Positions 44,238-52,438 of a stretch of DNA of 64,000 nt are shown piece after piece (position 1 is the first letter of the stretch; each line of letters opens with the position of its first letter). Below the pieces are notes generated by a model. It saw only the letters and a program-made list of their open reading frames with translations. It did not search any database and was not told the origin of the DNA. Origin of the DNA: Xanthomonas sacchari (GTDB taxonomy: Bacteria > Pseudomonadota > Gammaproteobacteria > Xanthomonadales > Xanthomonadaceae); contig NZ_CP132343.1 in the NCBI RefSeq assembly GCF_040529065.1, forward strand, positions 1,302,001 to 1,366,000, read 5' to 3'. Position numbers and translations under genes: made by a program.

Positions 44238-45083
44238 TCAATGCATCCGCTGCGCGCGCGCGCTCAGTTCCACCAGGCGTTCGCGGATCGGCAGGGCGTC
44301 GGTGGCCTCGGGGTTCAGTTGCAGGTAGCGGCCCAGGTCGCGGCGCGCGCCGGGCACGTAATCCATCTGCAGATAGGCCATGCCGCGGTCGCGCAGGGCT
44401 TCGGGCTGGTCCGGCATCAGCTTGAGGACGCGGTCGGCGCTGCGTGCGGCGCGGTCCCACTCGTCGCGTTCGGCATACAGGCCGTGCAGGTTGCGCAGGA
44501 CCCGGGCGAGGATCGCGCGGTGCGGCGCCGGGTCCAGGATCTGCAGCAGGGCGCGGTCGTCCGGGCTTTCGCCGCCCATGTGCGGCCGCGCGCGCTCGCG
44601 CAGTTCCTCCACCGCCAGCGGGCGACCGCCGTTGAACGGGTCCATCACCAGCAGGCCGTCGTCCACCGGCAGGCGCACCAGGAAATGCCCGGGGAAGGAC
44701 ACGCCGTCGAGCGGGATGTCCAGGCGCCGCGCCACTTCCATCTGCACCAGCGCCAGCGAGATCGGGTTGCCCAGGCGCCGCTCGAACACCTGGTTCATGT
44801 AGCTGTTGCGCGGGTCGTAATACTCGTCGTGGTTGCCGGTATAGCCCAGCTCTTCGAACAGGTGGCGATTGATCGCCGCCATCTTCAGCGGCCACTGCTC
44901 GATCGTCGCCACCTCGTGCCGCAGGTGGTCGGCGTGGCTCTGCGCCAGGGTGTCGTAATGGGCGGCATCCAGCTCCGGATACTCGTCGCGGGCGATCAGC
45001 AGTGCGGTCGCCAGCAGCGGCAGGGCATCGTCATCCAGAGCGGCCAGGGTATTCCAGCTCGGCAATGTCAATGGGGCGGCCAT
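44238..45083 (-). CDS. SirB1/transglutaminase-like protein with TPR
   Basis: This 281-residue cytoplasmic protein has a transglutaminase-like core 2 domain (RNSYMNQVFERRLGNPISLA, VSFPGHFLVRLP, LLVMDPFNGG) with catalytic-type Cys replaced, as is usual in SirB1 proteins. A C-terminal tetratricopeptide stretch follows (NLHGLYAERDEWDRAARSAD, PEALRDRGMAYLQMDYVPGA). The biochemical role is unsettled. The ATG at 45083 is used; extension upstream to 45191 has no coding features. It is the last gene of a loose minus-strand series from zapA. Confidence 0.87.
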   Translation of the reverse strand: MAAPLTLPSWNTLAALDDDALPLLATALLIARDEYPELDAAHYDTLAQSHADHLRHEVATIEQWPLKMAAINRHLFEELGYTGNHDEYYDPRNSYMNQVFERRLGNPISLALVQMEVARRLDIPLDGVSFPGHFLVRLPVDDGLLVMDPFNGGRPLAVEELRERARPHMGGESPDDRALLQILDPAPHRAILARVLRNLHGLYAERDEWDRAARSADRVLKLMPDQPEALRDRGMAYLQMDYVPGARRDLGRYLQLNPEATDALPIRERLVELSARAQRMH

Positions 45084-45201
45084 GGCCCAAGACTGGCGGC
45101 AAAGCCGGGCCCGATCAAGTCCGGCCGTTCCCGACAGCGGTGTCGGGTTCAGCGCCGTGGTCGCGGGACCTTTTCCCGACGCCGCCGGCACCGTTGACGG
45201 G

Positions 45202-45654
45202 TCAGTGGCCCTGCGGAATTCCCGGGCCGAAACGCAGTTCGGTGCCGTCCTGCAGCTTCAACTGCTCGGCCTGGCCGGCGTTGAGTTCGAGCACGTAGCG
45301 CGCCGGCGCGTTGCTCGGGTAGGGCGGGCAAGCATCGCCGGCCGAGCACGGCGGCACGTCGCGCTGCTGCGCCACCAGCTTGCGCTGGTTGTCGAAGTAC
45401 AGGATGTCCAGCGGGATCTTGGTGTTCTTCATCCAGTACGCCTGCGGTTCCTCGCGGTCGTGGATGAACAGCATGCCGTGGTCGGTTTCCATCTGGTCGC
45501 GGAACATCAGCCCGCGCGCGCGCGTCGCATCGTTCTGCGCCAGTTCCACTTCGTAGCGATGTCCGCCCAATTCCACCCAATGGTCGCCGCCGGCGCTGGC
45601 GCAACCGCTGAGGGCAAGCAGGAGAAGGACGCCAAGCGCGCGGAAGAGGGACAT
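45202..45654 (-). CDS. DUF192 lipoprotein
   Basis: This 150-residue protein has a lipoprotein signal with lipobox LSGC (LLLLALSGCASAGG), so it is predicted to be anchored in the periplasm. The DUF192 core is clear: VELAQNDATRARGLMFRDQM, MLFIHDREEPQAYWMKNTKI, PLDILYFDNQRKLVAQQ and a final ARYVLELNAG. Function unknown. A small insertion with two Cys (VPPCSAGDACPPYP) lies before the last strand. It is separated from rpiA by a G-rich repeat. Confidence 0.9.
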   Translation of the reverse strand: MSLFRALGVLLLLALSGCASAGGDHWVELGGHRYEVELAQNDATRARGLMFRDQMETDHGMLFIHDREEPQAYWMKNTKIPLDILYFDNQRKLVAQQRDVPPCSAGDACPPYPSNAPARYVLELNAGQAEQLKLQDGTELRFGPGIPQGH

Positions 45655-45720
45655 GGGCGGGGCCAGGGCAAGAGGAGGACAGCGCGCACCTTGTTGCATG
45701 GTGCGTGTGGCGTCAAGAGC

Positions 45721-45804
45721 GGGGATTGGGGATTCAGGATTGGGGATTCGCAAAGGCAAGGATCTCGGCTTTCACGAATCCCCAATCCCGAATCCCCAAT
45801 CCCG
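45721..45804. repeat. Paired G-rich/C-rich repeat arms between DUF192 gene and rpiA
   Basis: GGGGATTGGGGATTCAGGAT followed by TGGGGATTCG (45721-45750) faces its C-rich complement (45775-45804) across only 24 bp, so a stem of about 28 bp is possible. It ends 18 bp from the rpiA stop. Confidence 0.87.
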
Positions 45805-45822
45805 CGCGCGTGCCAGCGCGCG

Positions 45823-46470
45823 TCAAAAGACGCGCGGCGGCTCGCCACCGACGATCACCACGTCGGCGGGGCGGCGGGCGAACAGGCCGACGCAGACCAC
45901 GCCGGGGATCTGGTTCAGTTCGCGCTCCAGTGCCACCGGGTCGGTGATCGACAGGTGGTGCACGTCCAGTACCACGTTGCCGTTGTCGGTGACCACGCCG
46001 TCGCGCCACACCGGCTGGCCGCCGGTGCGCGCCAGGATCTCGCGGGCGACCAGGCTGCGCGCCATCGGGATCACCTCGATCGGCAGCGGGAACTTGCCCA
46101 GGGTCTGCACCTGCTTGCTCGGGTCGACGATGCAGATGAAGCGCTCGCTGGCCTCGGCGATGATCTTCTCGCGGGTCAGCGCGGCGCCGCCGCCCTTGAT
46201 CAGGCACTTGTTCGGATCGCACTCGTCGGCGCCGTCCACGTACAGCGACAGGTTGCCGGTGTGGTTCAGGTCCAGCACCTCGATGCCGTGCTGGCGCAGG
46301 CGCGCGGTGCTCTGCTCGGAACTGGACACCGCGCCCTTGATACGGTGGCCGATACGGCCCAGCGCGTCGATGAAATAGGCGACGGTGGAACCGGTGCCGA
46401 CGCCGACGATCATCCCGTCCTGGACGTAGTCGATGGCTTTCTCGGCGGCAAGGCGTTTGGCTTCTGACAT
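45823..46470 (-). CDS. rpiA: Ribose-5-phosphate isomerase A
   Basis: It interconverts ribose-5-phosphate and ribulose-5-phosphate in the pentose phosphate pathway. It has 215 residues. The conserved [47 protein letters not shown] and catalytic-site [11 protein letters not shown] are intact. The ATG at 46470 sits 13 bp from a G-rich repeat whose C-rich strand forms the mRNA leader, and no Shine-Dalgarno sequence is visible there. Confidence 0.96.
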   Translation of the reverse strand: MSEAKRLAAEKAIDYVQDGMIVGVGTGSTVAYFIDALGRIGHRIKGAVSSSEQSTARLRQHGIEVLDLNHTGNLSLYVDGADECDPNKCLIKGGGAALTREKIIAEASERFICIVDPSKQVQTLGKFPLPIEVIPMARSLVAREILARTGGQPVWRDGVVTDNGNVVLDVHHLSITDPVALERELNQIPGVVCVGLFARRPADVVIVGGEPPRVF

Positions 46471-46483
46471 TGGAAGAGCTCGG

Positions 46484-46561
46484 GAGTGGGGATTCGGGAT
46501 TGGGGATTCGTGAAAGCGGTTCGGCGGATGGGACCGGGCGAATCCCCAATCCCGAATCCCG
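46484..46561. repeat. Paired G-rich/C-rich repeat arms between rpiA and EVE-domain gene
   Basis: The arms at 46484-46510 and 46540-46561 can pair across 29 bp. They fill nearly the whole gap: 13 bp from the rpiA ATG and 1 bp from the EVE stop codon. Confidence 0.85.
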
Positions 46562-46562
46562 G

Positions 46563-47029
<467 letters not shown>

Positions 47030-47033
<4 letters not shown>

Positions 47034-47623
47034 GCGGGCAGATCGGGCGCGGTCGACAGAGTGAGGGATTCGGTGCAGACCGCGTCCAGCGCCACGTCCC
47101 AGGCCGCCAGCGGCAAGGCCGCGACCTGTTGCGCGTCGAAGGCGGCCCCGACCAGCCAGGGCGGCGGAGCCTGCCGCTGGCGGAAAGCGAAGCTGCGATC
47201 ATACCAGCCGCCTCCCATGCCCAGGCGGCCGCCGGCGGTGTCGAAGCCGACCAGCGGCGTCACCACCAGCGCCATCTGCGCCGGCGCCAGGGTCGTGGCC
47301 GGGTCGACGTCGGGCTCGGGGATGCCGTAGCGGTTGGCGCGCAGCGGCTGCCCGGGGCGCCACGGCGCAAAGCGCAGGGTATCGCCGCTGAGCACCGGCA
47401 GGCAGTACTGCACCGCCTCCGGCAGCGACAGTTGCCAGCGGTGCAGGGCGATCTCCCCGTCCATCGCCCAGTAGCCGCCGACATGGCCGTGCTGCGGCGC
47501 GAACGGCAGGTCCAGCAGTCGCTGCGCCAAGGCATCGGCGGCGGCCAGGCGTACGGGCGCGGTGAGCGCGCGGCGGCGCGCGCGCAGGTCCTGGCGCAGG
47601 GAGTCGCGGTCGTCGGCGGCCAT
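47030..47623 (-). CDS. fau: 5-formyltetrahydrofolate cyclo-ligase
   Basis: It converts 5-formyl-THF to methenyl-THF with ATP. It has 197 residues. The family motif [22 protein letters not shown] is intact, and the start [20 protein letters not shown] fits the usual helical N-terminus. In E. coli this gene (ygfA) is co-transcribed with 6S RNA; here a thioesterase gene lies between them but the order and strand are kept. Confidence 0.93.
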
Positions 47624-47696
47624 CGGGCGGGCGTGGCGAGGGAGGGCGCTATTGTCGGTGCCGGCGCGCGCACTGACCAGGGCGCCGCCGCGCCGA

Positions 47697-48476
47697 TCAC
47701 GCGTAGAGCGCCACCGTCTGCCGGCCCCACAGCACCAGGCGCCCGGCGCTGTCCCAGATCTGCATGTCCTGCAGCGAGTAGCCGTCCTCGGCATGCAGGC
47801 TGGCCGAGCGCAGCAGGAACCAGTCGCCGGCGCTGGCCGGCTGCGGGAAGTCCAGGGTCCAGGTCATCGAACTGACCGGTGCGGGTGCGGTGAAGCAGGT
47901 CATCGCGGCTGGCGGCAGGCAGTCGCCCAGTGCCACCAGGGCCACGCCCGGGTCCACGCCGGCGGCGTCGCGATGGCGCGCCCAGACCAGCAACTCCGGG
48001 GTGGCGGCGCCGGAGATCGGCAGCGCGCCGCCGGCCAGGCGCATGTCGAAATTGGCGACGAAGGCCGGCGTCACCGGGCTGTCGGCGATCGGCGTCGCGT
48101 CATCGGGGCCGACCACCGCCGGCCGTGCCGGCAGGAAGTCGTGGGCGATGCGGCTGGCGCGCGGCTGTGCGAACAGCAAGGCCGCACGCAGGGCGACCTG
48201 CCCGTCGGCCAGGCAATCGACGCCCACGGAGGTGGCGGACTTGCCCTGGCGCAACACCTGCGCATCGAAGCGCAAGCGGCCGTCGGCCGGGCCGACGAAG
48301 CCGATGTGCGCCGACTTCAACGGCGGCAACGCGGACGGTGCGGTGCGCAGCGCGGCCTGCAGGGCGAGCGCCGCGGACAGGCCGCCGAAGGCGGTGCGGC
48401 CTTGTCGCCAGCTGGCGGGGACATCGAATCCCGCGGCGGGGTCGAAGCGGTCGAGGATCTGGGCGAGCGTCGGCAA
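47697..48476 (-). CDS. TesB-like acyl-CoA thioesterase family protein
   Basis: This 259-residue double hot-dog protein has TAFGGLSAALALQAAL, SAHIGFVGPADGRLRFDAQV and SMTWTLDFPQP, with conserved GDWFLLRS and DSAGRLVLWGRQTVALYA at the end. It resembles TesB/YciA-like acyl-CoA hydrolases; the substrate is unknown. I start at a TTG at 48476 with GGAG 9 bp upstream; a longer frame would run into the 6S RNA terminator. It lies between 6S RNA and fau on the same strand. Confidence 0.82.
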   Translation of the reverse strand: MPTLAQILDRFDPAAGFDVPASWRQGRTAFGGLSAALALQAALRTAPSALPPLKSAHIGFVGPADGRLRFDAQVLRQGKSATSVGVDCLADGQVALRAALLFAQPRASRIAHDFLPARPAVVGPDDATPIADSPVTPAFVANFDMRLAGGALPISGAATPELLVWARHRDAAGVDPGVALVALGDCLPPAAMTCFTAPAPVSSMTWTLDFPQPASAGDWFLLRSASLHAEDGYSLQDMQIWDSAGRLVLWGRQTVALYA

Positions 48477-48593
48477 TCCGGGATCTCCGTGGTGGGGGCA
48501 CCAGTATCCCGGGTTTCGGTCGGCGCGAAAACGCGTCGCACATGCGCTGCAGCGGCGACGACGACGTGGTGGACGCGCAGGTTGCGGACGCAC

Positions 48594-48626
48594 AAAAAGG
48601 AAACGGCGCCTTGCGGCGCCGCTTCC
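48594..48626 (-). terminator. Rho-independent terminator after 6S RNA
   Basis: On the minus strand GGAAGCGGCGCC / GGCGCCGTTTCC (loop GCAA, one mismatch) is followed by TTTTT. It starts about 10 nt after the 6S RNA 3' end. Confidence 0.85.
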
Positions 48627-48635
48627 TGGAAGAAT

Positions 48636-48823
48636 TGCATTCTCCGCCGTGACGATGCGTGCGAAACGACCTTGAACCCGGGGTTCAAGTGGGATGGCTG
48701 GAGAATCATCGGGCTTCCCGCTACGAGGCGGACCTGCACTCCCGATTCCGTCGCCACCCCGTGGTCGTCATTAAGGGACAAGGCGAATGTTTGCACACGC
48801 TGTCGTTCACAGCAGAGAACGCA
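48636..48823 (-). ncRNA. ssrS: 6S RNA
   Basis: This RNA of about 188 nt, on the minus strand directly after zapA, regulates RNA polymerase-sigma70. Its 5' end GCGTTCTCTGCTGTG can pair with the 3' end CACGGCGGAGAATGC to form the closing stem. The internal hairpin ACTTGAACCCCGGGTTCAAG matches the E. coli 6S hairpin CCTTGAACCAAGGGTTCAAG almost letter for letter and is in the right place near the 3' side. A TATACT -10 element lies at 48829-48834, and a terminator follows. Gene order zapA - ssrS - (tesB) - fau agrees with other gamma-proteobacteria. Exact ends are estimates. Confidence 0.9.
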
Positions 48824-48828
48824 AGTGG

Positions 48829-48834
48829 AGTATA
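48829..48834 (-). promoter_or_regulatory. -10 element of 6S RNA
   Basis: TATACT on the minus strand is placed about 6 nt before the predicted 6S 5' end. Confidence 0.65.
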
Positions 48835-48919
48835 GCGCCGTCGTCGCGCTTGGCTAGTCCGTTCGTCGGTGCTTCGGTGCGTTGCAATTCACGTTGATGA
48901 TCGCCGCGCCACGAGCGGA

Positions 48920-49213
48920 TCAGCGCGTCGTATCGACCACGCTGTCCAGGCGGCGATTGAGATCGGCGAGTGTGCGCGCCATCTCGCGCTCGCGCTGCGC
49001 CTGTTCGTCGCGCAGTTGCTGCAGTTCGTGCGCCAGGTTCAATGCCGCGAGCACGGCGACGCGATCCACCGCGGCCATGCGGTTGCTGCCGCGCACTTCG
49101 CGCATCTTCGCATCGAGCAGGCGCGCGGCGGCGAGCAGGCCGTCGCGCTCCTCGGCCTCGACGCCGACGGTGTACTCGCGGTCGAGGATGCGGACGCTGA
49201 CCGGCTCGCTCAC
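48920..49213 (-). CDS. zapA: Cell division protein ZapA
   Basis: This 97-residue FtsZ-associated protein stabilises the Z-ring. The start VSVRILDREYTVGVEAEERD and the long C-terminal coiled coil (AALNLAHELQQLRDEQAQRE) are typical. The start codon is GTG at 49213, overlapping the stop of the upstream gene (GTGA), so translation is coupled. 6S RNA follows directly. Confidence 0.93.
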   Translation of the reverse strand: MSEPVSVRILDREYTVGVEAEERDGLLAAARLLDAKMREVRGSNRMAAVDRVAVLAALNLAHELQQLRDEQAQREREMARTLADLNRRLDSVVDTTR

Positions 49214-49431
49214 GTGTGCTGCTCCATGGACTTCAGTCGGGCGATCATCGCTTCCACGCGCGAACGCGCCTGTTCGTTCTTGGTCAGCAACTGCGAGCGC
49301 TCGCCGATCAGGTGTTCCTGCTGCTGGCGCAGGCTGCGGTTCTCGTCGGACAGGCGCTGGCAGCGCTCGACCAGCGTTTCCACGCGTGCGGCAAGGGCGC
49401 GAAGCTCGGCGAGGGCGTCAAGGCTGTCCAT
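49210..49431 (-). CDS. Small coiled-coil protein (TIGR02449 family)
   Basis: This 73-residue protein is almost entirely coiled coil (LAARVETLVERCQRLSDENR, then SLRQQQEHLIGERSQLLTKN). Members are found directly upstream of zapA in many gamma-proteobacteria, which suggests a cell-division role (ZapB-like), but this is inference from position. The ATG at 49431 fits; its stop overlaps the zapA GTG. Confidence 0.85.
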   Translation of the reverse strand: MDSLDALAELRALAARVETLVERCQRLSDENRSLRQQQEHLIGERSQLLTKNEQARSRVEAMIARLKSMEQHT

Positions 49432-49498
49432 GGCGCTCACGATAGGCATGCGCCGGAGGGGCGGTCAAGACGCCGCGCGGCGGCACCATGGCCGGCGC

Positions 49499-51733
49499 TC
49501 AGGCAGGCAGCCGCAGCGGTTGCTGCAACAGGCGCAGGCAGGCGTCCGGTTCCAGCGCCGGCGCTACCAGATGGCCCTGGATCTCGTCGCAGCCGTGCGC
49601 GCGCAGGAACGCCAGTTGCCCGGCGTCCTCGACCCCCTCGGCCACCACCTTCAGCGCCAGCGAGTGGCCCATCGCGATGATGGTGCTGGTGATCGCTTCG
49701 TCGTCCGGGTCGCGGGTGAGATCGCCGATGAATTCCTGGTCGATCTTCAGGGTGTTGATCGGCAGCCGCTTCAGGTAGGCCAGCGACGAATAGCCGGTGC
49801 CGAAATCGTCGATGGCCAGGGTCAGCCCCAGCTCGCGGCAGGCGCGCAGCAGCGCGGCGTTCTTGCCGACCTGCGACATCACCACGCTCTCGGTCAGTTC
49901 CAGTTCGATGTTGGCCGCCGGCACGCCGGTTTCGGCGAGGATCCCGGCCATCAGCTCCGGCAGGTTGCCGCGCTCGAGCTGGATCGCCGAGACGTTCACC
50001 GACATGCACAGATCGGTCAGCCCCATCCGCCGCCAGTCGCGCAACGCACTGCAGGCCTGGCGCAGCACCCACTCGCCGATCTCCAGGATCAGCCCGGTCT
50101 CCTCGGCCAGCGGGATGAACTGGCTGGGCGAGACCGGGCCGAAGTCGGCGCTGTGCCAGCGCAGTAGCGCTTCCACGCCCACCACCCGCTGCGTGCGCAG
50201 CGAGTAGCGCGGCTGGTAGACCAGCTTCAGTTCCTGGTCCAGCGGGATCTTGCGCAGCGTGCTGGCCAGGGTGGCGCGGTGGCGGGTGGCCTCGTCCATG
50301 CGCGCCGAGTACACCTGGGCGTTGCGGCGCCCGGCGGCCTTGGCCTGGTACATCGCGGTGTCGGCGTGCTTGAGCAGTTCGCTCGGCAGCAGCGCGTGCT
50401 GCGGGAACAGGGAGATGCCGATGGAGGTGGACACCGCGACCTCGCGGCGTTCGTCCAGCCGCAGCGGCGCCTCGAACGCGGCCAGCACGCGGGCGGCCAC
50501 CGCCTCGGCCTCGCCCTGGCTGACGATGTCCTCGACCACCACGGTGAATTCGTCGCCGGCCAGGCGCGCCACCGTGTGCTGCGGCCCCACCGCCTGCTGC
50601 AGGCGTTCGGCGACCGCGCGCAGCACGCGGTCGCCGACGGCGTGGCCGAGCGAGTCGTTGATGTCCTTGAAGCGGTCCAGGTCCAGGAACAGCACCGCGA
50701 CCGAGCCGGCCTGGCGCCGCGCCCGCACGATCGCCCGCGCCAGGCGCTCGGACAGCAGCGCACGGTTGGGCAGGCTGGTCAGCGTGTCGTAGTTGGCCAG
50801 GTAGCGCAGTTCCTGCTCGGCGCGCTTCTGTTCGGTGATGTCTTCCAGCACCACCACCTGGAAGCTCTGGCGGCCGTCGGCGTCGACCACGGTGTTGCGG
50901 CGCAGGTGGCAGAGGATCTCCTGGCCGTCCTTGCGCCGCTTCCAGGCTTCGCCGCGCCAGTGCCGGCCGTGGTCGGCCGCCGGCGCGGCCGGCGTTTCCG
51001 GGGTGTGGTCGATCAGCGCCATCGGCTGGCCCAGCACCTCGCGCTCGCTGTAGCCGGTGATGCGGGTGAAGGCCGGGTTGACCGAGATGAAGCGGCGGTC
51101 CTCGTCGAGCACGGCGACCGCTTCGCCCATGCTGCGCAGCACTTCGGCGGCGATGCGCCGTTCCAGGTCGGCCTGGCGGTGCGAGGTGATGTCGCGGGCG
51201 GTGCCGGCGAGCCGGCGCGGTGCGCCGCTGGCGTCGTAGTCCACCACGCGGCCGCGCACCCGCGCCCAGTGCCAGATCCCATCGCCGGTCAGGTCCACGC
51301 GGTATTCGGCGGTGTAGATCGCGGTGAGGCCCTGCAGGTGTTCCTGCAGCACCTGCCGCGCCTGCGCCATGTCGTCGGGATGGATGCGCAGCGGCTCGTT
51401 CTCGCGGATCACCAGGCCGATGTCCTGCGCGTGCGGCGTGGCCTCGTCGGCGCGCATCAGCCGCAGCGTGCGCGCTTGCAGGTCGTAATCCCAGAAGTGT
51501 TCGCCCGAGGCCCACAGCGCCAGCTTCAGGTGCTGGTCGCGCTGCTGCAGCTGCGCATGCCGTTGCAACTGCTCGCGCAGGCGCCGACGCGAGCGCAGCG
51601 CGAACAGCGCCGCCAGCCCGCCGGCGGCCAGCGCCGCGAGCGCCACCAGCGGCCACGCGGCCAGCAGGGTCTGGCCGAACAAGGCCAGGCCGGTCCTTTC
51701 CGCAGCTCCTGCAGCGACGTGCTCCAATGGCAT
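49499..51733 (-). CDS. PAS-GGDEF-EAL c-di-GMP signalling protein, membrane-anchored
   Basis: The 744-residue protein has one membrane helix (LLAAWPLVALAALAAGGLAAL, about 23-44). Two PAS domains follow (first around ASGEHFWDYD, second around VLDEDRRFISVNPAFTRITG), each with a PAC-like tail (ARDITSHRQ; LEDITEQKRAE). Next are GGDEF and EAL domains. The GGDEF signature reads AGDEF, which is sometimes still active. The EAL domain is intact: VEALLRW, ELTESV, IDDFGTGYSSLAYLKRLP, KIDQEFI. Phosphodiesterase activity on c-di-GMP is therefore likely, with possible cyclase activity. It stands alone between the zapA unit and the divergent ygfB-type gene. Confidence 0.93.
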   Translation of the reverse strand: MPLEHVAAGAAERTGLALFGQTLLAAWPLVALAALAAGGLAALFALRSRRRLREQLQRHAQLQQRDQHLKLALWASGEHFWDYDLQARTLRLMRADEATPHAQDIGLVIRENEPLRIHPDDMAQARQVLQEHLQGLTAIYTAEYRVDLTGDGIWHWARVRGRVVDYDASGAPRRLAGTARDITSHRQADLERRIAAEVLRSMGEAVAVLDEDRRFISVNPAFTRITGYSEREVLGQPMALIDHTPETPAAPAADHGRHWRGEAWKRRKDGQEILCHLRRNTVVDADGRQSFQVVVLEDITEQKRAEQELRYLANYDTLTSLPNRALLSERLARAIVRARRQAGSVAVLFLDLDRFKDINDSLGHAVGDRVLRAVAERLQQAVGPQHTVARLAGDEFTVVVEDIVSQGEAEAVAARVLAAFEAPLRLDERREVAVSTSIGISLFPQHALLPSELLKHADTAMYQAKAAGRRNAQVYSARMDEATRHRATLASTLRKIPLDQELKLVYQPRYSLRTQRVVGVEALLRWHSADFGPVSPSQFIPLAEETGLILEIGEWVLRQACSALRDWRRMGLTDLCMSVNVSAIQLERGNLPELMAGILAETGVPAANIELELTESVVMSQVGKNAALLRACRELGLTLAIDDFGTGYSSLAYLKRLPINTLKIDQEFIGDLTRDPDDEAITSTIIAMGHSLALKVVAEGVEDAGQLAFLRAHGCDEIQGHLVAPALEPDACLRLLQQPLRLPA

Positions 51734-51892
51734 GGCGGAAAGTGACTTCTGTCAAAGAACGGGTGGTGGAGTGTAGGCGCGTGCCGGAAGCCACCACAAG
51801 CGGCGGCGCACACGCGATTGCTACACTGCGCAGTCCCGATTCCGCCGCAGGCCGCCACAGGCCCGTGGCCAGCGCCCGACAGGCTTCGCTCC

Positions 51893-52438
51893 ATGACCGA
51901 ACTTCCCACTGCCGACCAGATCGCCGATGCCAGCCGGACGCTTGGCCTGGCTGCGTCGGCGGCCGAATTGCACGGCGCCCTGTGCGGCTGGCTGGCCGGC
52001 GGCGGCGCCGATCTGCCGGCCTGGCCGGCCGCGGTGCTGGCCGACGCCAGCATCGCCGCGCCGCGCAGCGGCGACGCCCTGGACCGCCTGCGCGAGGCCA
52101 CCGCTGCGCAACTGAACGACCGCGATTTCGGTTTTGACCTGGTGCTGGCCGATGCCGGCGCGTCGCTGCCCGAGCGCGCCGACGCGCTGTTCGACTGGTG
52201 CCGCGGCTTCCTTGGCGGCTTCGGCCTGGCTGCGGGCGCCGCACCGCCGCTTTCCGAGGAAGGGCAGGAGGCGCTGCAGGACCTGGCGCGGCTGGCCCAG
52301 GCCAGCGCCGACGATTTCGACAGTGGCGACGAGGACGAGGACGCGCTGGCCGAGATCGAGGAGTTCGTGCGCGTGGCGGTGCTGCTGCTGCACAGCGACT
52401 GCGTGCTCGGCCCGCGCCACCGGCAGCGCCTGAACTGA
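51893..52438 (+). CDS. UPF0149 (YgfB/YecA-like) family protein
   Basis: This 181-residue helical protein has ELHGALCGWLAGGG, FDWCRGFLGGFGLA and the acidic C-terminal EIEEFVRVAVLLLHSD, the UPF0149 pattern. E. coli YgfB lies next to pepP and zapA, as here; a Pseudomonas homologue affects resistance gene expression. Biochemical function is unsettled. The stop codon overlaps the pepP start (TGATG), so translation is coupled. Confidence 0.9.
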   Translation: MTELPTADQIADASRTLGLAASAAELHGALCGWLAGGGADLPAWPAAVLADASIAAPRSGDALDRLREATAAQLNDRDFGFDLVLADAGASLPERADALFDWCRGFLGGFGLAAGAAPPLSEEGQEALQDLARLAQASADDFDSGDEDEDALAEIEEFVRVAVLLLHSDCVLGPRHRQRLN

